From Rhizobium anhuiense (GTDB lineage Bacteria > Pseudomonadota > Alphaproteobacteria > Rhizobiales > Rhizobiaceae), in the NCBI RefSeq assembly GCF_003985145.1, contig NZ_ML133545.1:1-62400 (forward strand): a DNA stretch of 62,400 nucleotides, in the 5' to 3' direction. The translations under genes were made by a program, and so were the position numbers. This document shows, piece after piece, positions 50,307 to 59,361 of the stretch; the first letter of the stretch is position 1; every line of letters begins with the position of its first letter. The notes under the pieces were generated by a model, which saw only the letters and a program-made list of their open reading frames with translations, was not told the origin of the DNA and ran no database searches.

Positions 50307-50459
50307 ATGCGTATCAAGATGATTCTTTTGGCCATCGCCTATGTCGCCGTCAGCGCCGTGCTGCTGGCCATCGCCTACCAGCCGCAGGGGTCGGGCGCCA
50401 TGCAGAAGACGGATCGTCTGGCCGGCTCGTCCTTCCTCGTCGAACGCTTCGCCGGTTGA
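50307..50459 (+). CDS. 50-residue single-pass membrane peptide
   Basis: ATG 50307 is preceded by GGGAG nine bases upstream. Residues 2-23 form a membrane helix (IKMILLAIAYVAVSAVLLAIAY), then a 27-residue polar tail with GSGAMQKTDRLAGSSFLVERFAG. The ribosome site and composition support a real gene; I do not recognise it. Confidence 0.55.
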   Translation: MRIKMILLAIAYVAVSAVLLAIAYQPQGSGAMQKTDRLAGSSFLVERFAG

Positions 50460-50536
50460 CCAGCTGAGCGCGGCCCTACCGGTGACGACGTGATAGTCCT
50501 CGTCCGGGATGTTTGGCCCCGGAGCGAGCTTTCGGT

Positions 50537-50839
50537 TTAATGCGTGCCGTCAAGTGACAATCCACCAAGCGGGCCGCCAAGCAGGATTCGGTTCTGCACC
50601 GAATGCACGCCCTCGACCGCCTTGGCGACCACGGTTGCCCGTTCGATCTCGCCGACCGTGCCGACAGTGCCGGTGAGCACGATGTGGTCGTTTTCCATCG
50701 TCACCTCGACATCAGACGCATCAATCCCGCCGGCAATCGCCAGCGCATTGGCGACATCCGCCTCAACAGATGCACGATTGGCGATTTCCGCTTCCATCTC
50801 GGGCTCGAGCCCGTGAAATGTCTGCTCCTTGAAAACCAT
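50537..50839 (-). CDS. BON-domain protein
   Basis: 100 residues. One BON domain (about 22-92) with the pattern VEADVANALAIAGGIDASDVEVTMENDHIVLTGTV, then EIERATVVAKAVEGVHSVQNRI. No signal peptide, so it is cytoplasmic unless exported in another way. BON domains bind phospholipid or other surfaces and are often stress-induced. The gene is transcribed alone. Confidence 0.87.
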   Translation of the reverse strand: MVFKEQTFHGLEPEMEAEIANRASVEADVANALAIAGGIDASDVEVTMENDHIVLTGTVGTVGEIERATVVAKAVEGVHSVQNRILLGGPLGGLSLDGTH

Positions 50840-50901
50840 GATCCATTCCTCCGTGAAACCTGCTTAGCAAACGCCGTTCGACGGAGTTGGTTTCAGCGCC
50901 G

Positions 50902-51552
50902 CTACCACTGCACGCGATAGCGGAGATTGATGCTGCCGGTCTCACCTCCCGAAAACGGATTGTTCACCGAGGCATCGAGATTGAGGTTCGGCAGGATGGC
51001 CTGGTTGACCGCCACCGTGCTCGAGAAGTCGCCGCTGGCATTGCTGACGCCTGTGCCCGCCGAAAGCGACGTTCCCGTCCAGGGATGGATCAGTTTCAGC
51101 GCCTGCGATGCCGTCACCGAGGCCTGCCTGATATCGACCGCATCAAATTGAACGCTGATGGACCGGCTCGATTGCATATCGAGCGAATCGGACAGGATCC
51201 AGCTGCGCGAGCGGCTCAGCGTCAGCGCGCCGCTGCCGCGCAGCGTATCGACGCTGACCTTCGCGCCCTGCTGCGATTGGCCCGCTGGCGTGACGGCCGT
51301 CTTTACGATCCTGCCCCAGAGCATTGCCTGTTCGGAATCGGGCAGCGGCGCGCCGCCTTTGGTCGAGGCAAGGGCTATGTCGGCGCCGGCGCTCGTTTCC
51401 CATTCCGCCGGCAGGCGAAAACCCAAGGTCGCCTTGTAGGACCGGTCCGAAAGCTTGGCCGGCGACCAGATCACCAGATCATCAGCTCTCGCTGCAACGG
51501 TGAGCGAGAGCAGGATGGCGAAAAGAATGCATGCTATTTTGAATGTCGTCAT
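50902..51552 (-). CDS. Exported beta-rich hypothetical protein
   Basis: 216 residues from ATG 51552; an open frame reaches 51756 but the signal peptide starts here (MTTFKIACILFAILLSLTVAARAD, cut near 24). The mature part alternates short beta strands, with WSPAKLSDRSYKATLGFRLPAEWETSAGADIAL, and ends in SGGETGSINLRYRVQW. An aromatic last residue after an amphipathic strand is the signal used by outer-membrane proteins, so an outer-membrane location is possible. No ribosome site is clear. Function unknown. Confidence 0.65.
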   Translation of the reverse strand: MTTFKIACILFAILLSLTVAARADDLVIWSPAKLSDRSYKATLGFRLPAEWETSAGADIALASTKGGAPLPDSEQAMLWGRIVKTAVTPAGQSQQGAKVSVDTLRGSGALTLSRSRSWILSDSLDMQSSRSISVQFDAVDIRQASVTASQALKLIHPWTGTSLSAGTGVSNASGDFSSTVAVNQAILPNLNLDASVNNPFSGGETGSINLRYRVQW

Positions 51553-51933
51553 GAAGTTAAGAACGTTTTGACCTGACACGGGGCCGCCGTGCCGAAACCG
51601 ACGCAACAGCGGACATGAAGCGCTCGCAGCCGAACGCGATGGGGGATCACGGCAAGCCGTCCATCCCGGTTTCATCCTCGATTTAATGTTGGCCGAAAAG
51701 GCCGGCGGCACGCGTGCCAGTTCTTCGATGGACGCCGCAGCGCCCCGAATTGCCATGCGACCGTGACCGGCCGCAGCGGAATCGCGATTCCGCCAGCAAT
51801 GTTAGAAGGATCACATCTACCTGCGGCTCTGTAAACCCCTTATGGGCTGAAATCTGCTGCACCGCACACTTGCCGCCCCTTCCAAACCCTAGTAGAGCCT
51901 GAGCCTACGAGAGAAATTTTCGCGAAATTTCAC
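51553..51933. other. Gap before dxr, with palindrome at 51913-51931
   Basis: About 380 bases without a convincing gene. The last part holds the inverted repeat gaaattt/aaatttc (51913-51919 and 51925-51931, loop tcgcg), three bases before the first dxr ATG, exactly where a ribosome site would be expected. It may be an operator or a translation-control hairpin. Confidence 0.45.
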
Positions 51934-53124
51934 ATGATGACCGGCAAAAGCGCGCCGCGGCGCCTCAGCATCTTCGGTTCGACGGGTTCGATCGGCCAGA
52001 ATACACTCAATGTCGTCGAGCACCTGGGCGGACGGGAGAATTTCGAAATCTCCGTGCTGACCGGCAACGGCAATATAGAATTGCTGGCCCGACAGGCGAA
52101 ATCATCCGGCGCGCGGCTGGCGGTAACGGCAAACGACCGGCACTACGAATCACTGAAAAGCGAACTTTCCGGCAGCGGCATCGCCGTCGCCTCGGGAAAA
52201 TCCGGCCTGATGGAAGCGGCTGAGCGCGAAGCCGACTGGGTGATGGCGGCAATCGTCGGCACCGCAGGCCTGGCGCCGACGCTTGCAGCTGCGCGCCGCG
52301 GCGCCGATATCGCCCTTGCCAACAAGGAATGCCTGGTATCGGCGGGCGATCTCTTTATCGCAGCCGTTCGCCAGGGCGGCGGCAGGCTGCTTCCTGTCGA
52401 CAGCGAGCACAATGCCATCTTCCAGGTGTTGGAGGAAACCCAGCGCCACGCGGTCGAGCGCGTCATCCTGACGGCGTCGGGTGGTCCCTTCCGCACCGCC
52501 TCGCTGCGGCAGATGGCCGATGTGACGGTGGAAAGCGCGCGCGCCCACCCGAACTGGTCGATGGGGTTGAAGATCTCGATCGACAGCGCCTCGATGTTCA
52601 ACAAGGCGCTGGAGATGATCGAAGCTCGACACCTTTTCGGTCTCAGGCCCGAACAGATCGAAGTCATCCTCCATCCGCAATCGATCATCCATTCCATGGT
52701 CGGCTATACGGATGGGTCGGTGCTGGCGCAACTCGGCGCACCGGATATGCGCACCGCCATCGGTTATGCCCTGTCCTTTCCGCGCCGGCCGAACCTGCCG
52801 ATCGAGCGGCTGGATTTCGCCAAGCTCGCCAGGCTGGATTTCGAGGCGCCGGATGAGGTGCGGTTTCCCGCGTTGCGGCTGGCGCGCCTGGCGATGACGC
52901 GCGGCGGCGTTCAGGGTGCGGTGCTGAACGGCGCCAAGGAAGTGGCGCTTGAAGCCTTCATCGAGGGGCGGCTGCCCTTCCTTGCCATGGCCGAGATCAC
53001 CGAGAGGGTCATGGACGATCTCGCCGGCCTGCCGCCGGCTGCCGGCATGGACGATGTCTTCGCCGCCGACAGGCAGGCCCGGCAGAGAGCGGCGGAGCTC
53101 ATGACACCGGCGATCGCCGTGTGA
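51934..53124 (+). CDS. dxr: 1-deoxy-D-xylulose-5-phosphate reductoisomerase
   Basis: 396 residues (395 if the second tandem ATG is used). NADPH motif GSTGSIGQ at 15-22, ALANKECLVSAG near 130, metal ligands Asp156 and Glu158 in VDSEHNAIF, ASGGPFR near 186, and KALEMIEARHLF with the third ligand are all present. It commits to the MEP route to isoprenoids. In many proteobacteria dxr sits in the uppS-cdsA cluster; here it stands alone, without a ribosome site, so a second copy elsewhere is possible. Confidence 0.94.
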   Translation: MMTGKSAPRRLSIFGSTGSIGQNTLNVVEHLGGRENFEISVLTGNGNIELLARQAKSSGARLAVTANDRHYESLKSELSGSGIAVASGKSGLMEAAEREADWVMAAIVGTAGLAPTLAAARRGADIALANKECLVSAGDLFIAAVRQGGGRLLPVDSEHNAIFQVLEETQRHAVERVILTASGGPFRTASLRQMADVTVESARAHPNWSMGLKISIDSASMFNKALEMIEARHLFGLRPEQIEVILHPQSIIHSMVGYTDGSVLAQLGAPDMRTAIGYALSFPRRPNLPIERLDFAKLARLDFEAPDEVRFPALRLARLAMTRGGVQGAVLNGAKEVALEAFIEGRLPFLAMAEITERVMDDLAGLPPAAGMDDVFAADRQARQRAAELMTPAIAV

Positions 53125-53178
53125 AATGCCCACGGGCCGTTCGCCGAGAGGCCGCCCGCTTATCCCTGGCGGCCGCCA

Positions 53179-54264
53179 TTACCGCAACCGGTTGCCGCCC
53201 TCGTCGAACAATCTGCAATCCGACGGTTCGAACAGCAGGCTCACCTGCTCACCCGCTGCGATGCTGACCGGTGACCGATGCTCGACGGTGAGCGACTGGC
53301 CATCGGCAAGCTGGCAATAGAGATATTGCGTTCCGCCGAGATACTCCGAAAAATCGACCCTGGCCGTCAGGCTGCCCGAAAGGTCGGATGCCACCTTCAG
53401 ATGCTCCGGCCGCAGGCCGAGCGTCACCGCGGCGCCAACCGGCCTGTCTGCCGGCGGCAAGCCGCTGCCGATGCGCCGGCCTGCGACTTCGACCAGACCG
53501 CCCTCACCCCAGCGGGCGTTCAAAAGGTTCATCCGAGGCGAGCCGATGAAGCCCGCGACGAAGGTATTCGAGGGATTTTCGTAGATTTCCCGGGGCGTCC
53601 CGGCCTGTTCGACACGGCCATCGCGCAGCACGACGATCTTGTCGGCGAGCGTCATCGCCTCGGTCTGGTCGTGCGTGACATAGATCATCGTGTTGCCGAG
53701 TTCGCGGTGAAGGCGGGCGATCTCGATGCGCATCGAAACGCGCAGTTCCGCATCGAGATTGGACAGCGGTTCGTCGAACAGGAAGACATCGGGCTTGCGC
53801 ACGATCGCACGGCCGATCGCCACGCGCTGCCGCTGACCGCCGGAAAGCTGTCCCGGCCGCCGGTCGAGAAGATGATCGATCTTCAGGATCGCGGACGCGG
53901 CCTTGACACGCGTCTCTATCTCGGCGGCTTGCGTGCGCGCCATCTTCAAGCCGAAGGCCAGATTCTCCCGCACGCTCATATGCGGATAGAGCGCGTAGGA
54001 CTGGAAGACCATGGCGATGCCGCGCTCGGATGGATCGAGATCGGTGACAACACGTCCCTTGATTTCGACCTCCCCGTCGGTCACGTCTTCCAAGCCGGCG
54101 ATCATGCGAAGAAGCGTCGATTTTCCGCAGCCGGACGGCCCGACGAAGACGACGAATTCGCCCTCGGCGATCGTCAGGTCGATGCCGTGAACCACCTGCA
54201 GACTGCCATAGCTTTTTCGCACGTCCTGGAGCACGACGCTCTTGTTACCCATATCCTTCGTCAT
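53179..54264 (-). CDS. Sugar ABC transporter ATPase (MalK/UgpC type)
   Basis: 361 residues from ATG 54264 (ATG 54252 is an alternative). Walker A GPSGCGKST is at 42-50, signature LSGGQRQR near 138 and Walker B VFLFDEPLSNLD near 161. A C-terminal OB/TOBE regulatory domain (about 240-361) is typical of carbohydrate importers. It starts 12 bases after the GH127 stop and is the last gene of the operon, powering the two permeases encoded upstream. It is convergent with dxr. Confidence 0.93.
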   Translation of the reverse strand: MTKDMGNKSVVLQDVRKSYGSLQVVHGIDLTIAEGEFVVFVGPSGCGKSTLLRMIAGLEDVTDGEVEIKGRVVTDLDPSERGIAMVFQSYALYPHMSVRENLAFGLKMARTQAAEIETRVKAASAILKIDHLLDRRPGQLSGGQRQRVAIGRAIVRKPDVFLFDEPLSNLDAELRVSMRIEIARLHRELGNTMIYVTHDQTEAMTLADKIVVLRDGRVEQAGTPREIYENPSNTFVAGFIGSPRMNLLNARWGEGGLVEVAGRRIGSGLPPADRPVGAAVTLGLRPEHLKVASDLSGSLTARVDFSEYLGGTQYLYCQLADGQSLTVEHRSPVSIAAGEQVSLLFEPSDCRLFDEGGNRLR

Positions 54265-54275
54265 CCCCAAACGGC

Positions 54276-56198
54276 CTATTTGTCCGACTGGACCCAGACG
54301 AGCATCTCTCCGGGCGCGCGGTTGTCCCAGAGATGATAGGGCACGAAACGCGCGGTGGCGACCTGCCTTTCGGCCGGCGCTTTGCGGTAGAGCGGCGTTC
54401 CCCAATTCGATGTTTCCTCGCGCTCGACCTGGAGATCGAGGGCGACGGCATCGTTGAGATCCTTCAGCACCACGGTTTCGGCGGCCGGAAGCTCGCGGGG
54501 CAGGACGATGGCGTTGAGGTCTTCGCCATTGTCTGTGGTTTCGACGCAATAGACGAGCGGGCCGCGCATCAATGCGACCCGGCCGGCATCCTGACGCACC
54601 TTCGGATTGGCATATTGCGGGCGAAGCGAAAGCGGCAGGTAGAGGGCGACACGATCGCCGTCGGCCCATTCACGATCGATCCTGATATATCCGTCCTGCA
54701 TATTGGCGTTGAGATCGAGCATCGTTCCGTTGATGCTGAGGGTGGCGCCCTCCGCCCAGTCCGGGATGCGCAGCGACAGCGCGAAGCGCGCCGGCCTCTC
54801 CAGCCGGGTGGTAAAGGCGACCGCGCCCTCCCACGGGTAGTTGGTCACCTGCTCGAACTCCACGTTGGCGCCGTTGGCAAGCTTCAGCCGCGCGGTGCTC
54901 TCGCCATAGAGATGCACGGCGATCTCGTTGTCGGCAACGGCGTACATATAGGAGCCGATCGAGGTCACCAGCCGGGCAATGTTGGGCGGGCAGCAGGGGC
55001 AATGGTGCCACTTCCAGCGGTGGTGCTTGCCGGCACTTTCGAGCGGATTGTCATAGAAGAACGTCTTGCCGTCGGTCGAAAGCCCCGGCAGCGCGCCGTT
55101 GTAAAGCGCCTGCTCCATGATATCGGCATAGCGCCGATCCGGACCGCGGCCGAGCATTCGGCTTGCCCAGAACACCAGGCCGACCGAAGCGCAGGTCTCG
55201 GCATAGGCGGTGGCATTGGGCAGGTCGTAATAGTCGGTGAAGCCTTCGTTGGAGGCTGCCGGGCCGATGCCGCCGGTAATGTACATCTGCTTGGTGGTCA
55301 GATCGTCCCAGAGCGTTTCCAGCGCCGCCGTCAGGCTGTCGTCCTTGTATTCGGTGGCGATGTCGGCCATGCCCGAATAGAGGTACATGGCGCGCACCGC
55401 ATGGCCGACGACCTTCGTCTGCGCACGCACCGGCTGGTGCGCCTGCGCATATTCATAGGTCTTCTGGTGGTATTCGGAGACATTGCGGCCGTCGCGGCTT
55501 GCCTCGGCGGTGAAGAAATGCGGCTCGGTGCCGCGTTCGTCGATGAAATATTTCGACAGGTCGAGATATTTCTTCTCGCCGGTCACGCGGGCGAGCTTGA
55601 CCAGTGCCAGCTCGACTTCCTCATGGCCGCAATAGCCTGATATCTGGCCTTCGCCGTGGCCAAAAATCTTGATCATGTAATCGGCATAGCGGCACATGAT
55701 GTCGAGCAGCTTGCGTTTGCCGGTCGCCTGGTAATAGGCGACCGCGGCTTCCATGAGATGGCCGGCGCAATAGAGCTCATGATGGTCGCGCAGATTGGTC
55801 CAGCGGCGGTTCGGTTCGACGCGCTGGAACCAGGCGTTCAGATAACCGTCCTCGTCCTGCAGTTTCTCATACATGTCGATGATTTCGTCGGCGCGCGCCT
55901 CGAGCTTCGGGTTCGGCCGGCGATAAAGCGAATAGGCGATGGTCTCGATCGACTTGCCGAGGTCGGAATCCCAGAACATCTGCGTCGTCCCGCCCCAAGG
56001 CTGAATGGGAATGACGACCCCGGGGCTCGGCTGGCTGACATCGATCGCCTTGAGCATGCCGGCCTCGACGCAGCGGTCGAGCAGGGTCTCGGCGGTGGAA
56101 TTGCAGACGGCGTCCTGCCATTTGCCCCAGAAGCCGCCGAGCTCGACATCGGGAACGGCGACGGGACGAAACTGGCGATCGTTGCTTGCTTTGGTCAT
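54276..56198 (-). CDS. GH127 glycosidase (beta-L-arabinofuranosidase family, DUF1680)
   Basis: 640 residues from ATG 56198 with GTGGAG upstream. A long alpha/alpha-barrel covers about 20-440, followed by beta domains. The zinc-cysteine site of family GH127 is intact: Glu334 and Cys336 in AETCAS, Cys402 and Cys403 in CPCCPPNIAR, matching Glu338, Cys340, Cys417 and Cys418 of Bifidobacterium HypBA1, whose Cys417 is the nucleophile. There is no signal peptide, so cleavage happens after import. Predicted activity is release of L-arabinose from beta-L-arabinofuranosides. It is fourth after lacI in the transporter operon. Confidence 0.88.
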   Translation of the reverse strand: MTKASNDRQFRPVAVPDVELGGFWGKWQDAVCNSTAETLLDRCVEAGMLKAIDVSQPSPGVVIPIQPWGGTTQMFWDSDLGKSIETIAYSLYRRPNPKLEARADEIIDMYEKLQDEDGYLNAWFQRVEPNRRWTNLRDHHELYCAGHLMEAAVAYYQATGKRKLLDIMCRYADYMIKIFGHGEGQISGYCGHEEVELALVKLARVTGEKKYLDLSKYFIDERGTEPHFFTAEASRDGRNVSEYHQKTYEYAQAHQPVRAQTKVVGHAVRAMYLYSGMADIATEYKDDSLTAALETLWDDLTTKQMYITGGIGPAASNEGFTDYYDLPNATAYAETCASVGLVFWASRMLGRGPDRRYADIMEQALYNGALPGLSTDGKTFFYDNPLESAGKHHRWKWHHCPCCPPNIARLVTSIGSYMYAVADNEIAVHLYGESTARLKLANGANVEFEQVTNYPWEGAVAFTTRLERPARFALSLRIPDWAEGATLSINGTMLDLNANMQDGYIRIDREWADGDRVALYLPLSLRPQYANPKVRQDAGRVALMRGPLVYCVETTDNGEDLNAIVLPRELPAAETVVLKDLNDAVALDLQVEREETSNWGTPLYRKAPAERQVATARFVPYHLWDNRAPGEMLVWVQSDK

Positions 56199-56217
56199 GG
56201 CTCCACTTTCTCTCAAA

Positions 56218-57081
56218 TCATTTCACCGCGCCGGCCATCAGCCCGCGCATGTAGTAGCGTTGCAAAAGCAGGAAGACGATCAGGCAGGGGATCGTCATGA
56301 CGACGACACCGGCTTGGACCGCTCCCCAGTTGATGGCGCCGAGCCGTCCGGCGCGAACCGCCGTCATCAGCACCGGCAGGGTGTATTTCTCATTGCTGGA
56401 GAGCAGCACGAGCGCCGCGAGAAACTCGTTCCAGGCGTTGAGGAAAGCAAAGATCGCGACCGTCGCCACACCGGGAAGCACCAGCGGCAGAAGAACCCGG
56501 ACCAAGAGCCTGAGGTCGCGCGCGCCGTCGATGCGCGCCGCCTCTTCGATCTCCTTCGGCACGGCGTCGAAGGCGTTGCGCATCATGAAGACCGAGAAGG
56601 GCAGTTGCAGCGTCACATAGACGAGCGTCAGCCCAAGCAGCGAATTGTTGAGGCCGAGCTTTGCCAGGATGATGAAGAGCGGCGTCAAGATCGATTGGAA
56701 CGGGATCATCAGCGTCGCGATGATCAACACGAAGAGCGCATTCTTCATCGGGAACCGGTAGCGCGAGAAGCCGTAGCCGGCGAGCAGGCTGACGGCGACG
56801 GTGAGCACCACGGTGGCGACCGAAACGAACAGCGAATTGATCATGTGCCGCCATATGCCGGCGCCGAACGTATCGAGCAGCGCATAGGAATCGATGCTGA
56901 CGCCGGAGGTCGGCCACGGCGGCAAGGGCGGCAGGCTGGCCTCCGTGCCATGTCGGAAGGACGACAAGAGCGTGATCGCGAAAGGGGCGAGAAAGAAGAT
57001 CGATATGGCGATGCCGGTCAGGTGATAGACCGATTTCGTCCGGATCGCCTTGCGCGTGCGGCGCTCTTTTGAGGTGGTCAT
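56218..57081 (-). CDS. Sugar ABC transporter permease (MalG type)
   Basis: 287 residues with six membrane helices. The EAA loop reads EIEEAARIDGARDLRLLVRVLLPLVLPG near 190-217, the coupling site for the ATPase. Long N-terminal cytoplasmic tail KERRTRKAIRTK. Its start overlaps the stop of the MalF-type permease (ATGA), and GH127 begins 20 bases after its end. It forms the membrane channel with the partner permease. Confidence 0.93.
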   Translation of the reverse strand: MTTSKERRTRKAIRTKSVYHLTGIAISIFFLAPFAITLLSSFRHGTEASLPPLPPWPTSGVSIDSYALLDTFGAGIWRHMINSLFVSVATVVLTVAVSLLAGYGFSRYRFPMKNALFVLIIATLMIPFQSILTPLFIILAKLGLNNSLLGLTLVYVTLQLPFSVFMMRNAFDAVPKEIEEAARIDGARDLRLLVRVLLPLVLPGVATVAIFAFLNAWNEFLAALVLLSSNEKYTLPVLMTAVRAGRLGAINWGAVQAGVVVMTIPCLIVFLLLQRYYMRGLMAGAVK

Positions 57082-57995
57082 GGACGCTCCTCCCCGACGC
57101 GAAGCAGCCAGAGCTGCACGATGCTGATCGCCACCAGGATGGCGAGAAGCACGATCGAGAGTGCTGCGCCATAACCGAGATTGAACGACACGAAGGACTG
57201 ATTGAAGATGTAGTAGACCACCGAGATCATCTTGTTCTGCGGTCCGCCTGCGGTCATGATGTAGAACTGGTCGAAGGCGAGGATCGAACCGGTGACGGAG
57301 ACGATCAGCGCCAGCGCGATCGTCCTGCGCATCAGCGGCAAGGTCAGATGCCTGAACCGCTGCCAGCGGCCGGCGCCGTCGATGCGGGCGGCCTCCGTCA
57401 GCTCGGACGGAATGGCCTGGAGCCCGGTTAGAAGAATGATCATGGTGAAGCCCGCGATCTTCCAGACGACCATCACCACGATCGTCAGAAAGGCGGTGTC
57501 GAAGGTCGCGAGAAGATTGGGGCTCTTTTCCAGAAGACCGAGCGCCTTCAAGGCGGGACCGATGAAGCCGCTATCGACATTGGCAAGCCAGACCCAAAGC
57601 AGCGAGGCCGTGGCAAGGCCGACCACGACGGGCAGGAAGATGATCGTGCGGTAGGCGCTGACGAACTGCCGTTCCTTTTCGACGAAGATCGCCAGCGGAA
57701 AGGCGATCGCGAAGATCGCGACAGTGACGATCACCGTATAATAGGCCGTGAAATTCAGCGCCGTCATGAAGCGGCTGTCGTTGGCCATGCGAACGTAATT
57801 GTTGAAGCCGATCCAGCGCGACGCCCCCATCAGCGGCCAGTTGTGAAGGCTCATCCATCCAGTGAAGAGAACCGGCATGATGAAGAAGACGATGACCAGC
57901 GCCATAGCAGGCGCGATGTAGACGAGGCCGCGCCAGTTCGATTTGCGCCGTCGTCTGCGTCGAGGCAACAGGATCTCCGAACCGAAACCGGTCAT
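57078..57995 (-). CDS. Sugar ABC transporter permease (MalF type)
   Basis: 305 residues from ATG 57995, chosen because GGAG precedes it; ATG 58016 has no ribosome site. Six membrane helices follow a basic leader with RRRRRRK. The EAA loop ELTEAARIDGAGRWQRFRHLTLPLM is near 205-229. It overlaps the next permease by 4 bases. With the binding protein gene 73 bases upstream, it belongs to the carbohydrate uptake-1 family. Confidence 0.93.
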   Translation of the reverse strand: MTGFGSEILLPRRRRRRKSNWRGLVYIAPAMALVIVFFIMPVLFTGWMSLHNWPLMGASRWIGFNNYVRMANDSRFMTALNFTAYYTVIVTVAIFAIAFPLAIFVEKERQFVSAYRTIIFLPVVVGLATASLLWVWLANVDSGFIGPALKALGLLEKSPNLLATFDTAFLTIVVMVVWKIAGFTMIILLTGLQAIPSELTEAARIDGAGRWQRFRHLTLPLMRRTIALALIVSVTGSILAFDQFYIMTAGGPQNKMISVVYYIFNQSFVSFNLGYGAALSIVLLAILVAISIVQLWLLRVGEERP

Positions 57996-58068
57996 CAAAC
58001 GCTCCGCATCTGTCAATTGAAATTGGCCGGGAAGCTGCCACCGCTCCCCGGCCGCGGCCGAGGGAGAG

Positions 58069-59307
58069 TTATTGGCCGCTATCGATGATCGATTGCATTT
58101 CCGACTGGGCGCTCGAAAACGCGCCGTCGACGTCCTCGCCGAAGATCGCGGCGTTGGTGAAGCTTGCCCAAGGCCCGTTGGCGCTGTTGATCAGATCGTT
58201 GAACTGCAGCGTATAGGGCGTCTTGGCGACGGCGATCGCCTTCAGGCCAACCTGCATGCGCGGGTCGAGACCCTCCAGCACCTTGTCGGCGATATCACCG
58301 CGCGTCGGCAGGCTGCCATATTTCGCCATGATCTTCTGGCCGTCCATCGAATAGACGTATTCGAGGAACTCCTTCACCGCATCGATCTTCTTCGTGCCCT
58401 TGGTGATGACGAAATTGTCGCCGCCGGCAAAGGACGAAGGCTTGCCGTCGACACCGGGAATGAGGGTCACGCCGAAGTTGATATCGGGATGTTCGGTCAC
58501 CAGCGTGCCGATGGCAAAGGCGCCGAGGCTTTGCTGTCCGATCTTGCCGTTGGTGAAGGTCAGGAAGTTGGCGCCGTTGTCGCTGGCAGCACCCGCCGGC
58601 ACGAGGTCCTTCTTGACCATGTTGCGGTAGATATCGACCGCCTTGCGCATCTGAGGCGTATCCAGCGTCGCCGTCTTGCTGTCGGCCGACAGGATATCGA
58701 CGCCGGCGCCCCAGACCAGCGGCGTGAAGGTGAAGATCATGCAGCCGCCGCAGCCGCCGCCGGAGAAATAGAAGCCGTAGGTATCGTCACCCAGCGCCCG
58801 GATCTTCTCGGCATTGGCGGTGATTTCGTCCCAATTCACCGGTGCTTTCTCCGGGTCGAGACCGGCCTTCTTGTAGAGGTCCTTGTTCCAGGCAAAGACC
58901 GAGGTTTCGACCGAAAGCGGCAGGCCGTAGATCCGATCCTGATAGGTGCCGAGGCGAACATGCGACGGCGAAAGCGAATTGAAATAGGGAAGCGACTTCG
59001 CCCAGTCCGTCAGGTCTTCCAGCTGGCCGGCCGCGGCAAAGGCAGGGTTATAAATCAGATCCATCGACAGGGCGTCCGGCGCCTGTCCGCCGGCGATCGC
59101 CGTCGCATATTTCTGCACCAACTCGGAGAACGGCACCTCGGTCATCACGACCTTGTTCTCGTGACCGGAATTATAGGCTTCGACGACCTTCTTGAAGGCA
59201 TCGCCGATCCCCGAGCGAACCCACATCTCGACATTTTCGGCAGCCGACGCGGCCGATACCAGACATAGGGTAGCGATGCTGGTCGCCACCAATAAACGCT
59301 TGATCAT
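58069..59307 (-). CDS. Sugar ABC transporter substrate-binding protein
   Basis: 412 residues from ATG 59307, with the strong site GGGAGGAG. Signal peptide of about 23 residues ending ASAAE. Type-1 extracellular solute-binding fold with VVEAYNSGHENKVVMTEVPFSELVQKYATAIAGGQAPD near 30-65. A GGGCGGCM segment with two Cys near 190 may form a disulfide beside the ligand cleft. It delivers the sugar to the MalFG-type permeases. Its ligand is inferred from the GH127 neighbour. Confidence 0.92.
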   Translation of the reverse strand: MIKRLLVATSIATLCLVSAASAAENVEMWVRSGIGDAFKKVVEAYNSGHENKVVMTEVPFSELVQKYATAIAGGQAPDALSMDLIYNPAFAAAGQLEDLTDWAKSLPYFNSLSPSHVRLGTYQDRIYGLPLSVETSVFAWNKDLYKKAGLDPEKAPVNWDEITANAEKIRALGDDTYGFYFSGGGCGGCMIFTFTPLVWGAGVDILSADSKTATLDTPQMRKAVDIYRNMVKKDLVPAGAASDNGANFLTFTNGKIGQQSLGAFAIGTLVTEHPDINFGVTLIPGVDGKPSSFAGGDNFVITKGTKKIDAVKEFLEYVYSMDGQKIMAKYGSLPTRGDIADKVLEGLDPRMQVGLKAIAVAKTPYTLQFNDLINSANGPWASFTNAAIFGEDVDGAFSSAQSEMQSIIDSGQ

Positions 59308-59324
59308 GACACTCCTCCCGATAT

Positions 59325-59342
59325 GGCGCATCTCCCTGCGCC
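59325..59342 (-). promoter_or_regulatory. Hairpin between lacI and the binding-protein gene
   Basis: ggcgca/tgcgcc arms (6 bp) with a 6-nt loop lie in the 54-base gap. No operator is seen here, which suggests lacI and the transporter share a transcript. The hairpin could protect or process the mRNA so that the binding protein is made in excess. Confidence 0.35.
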
Positions 59343-59361
59343 TTTGCTCATTCCCTTGTTC

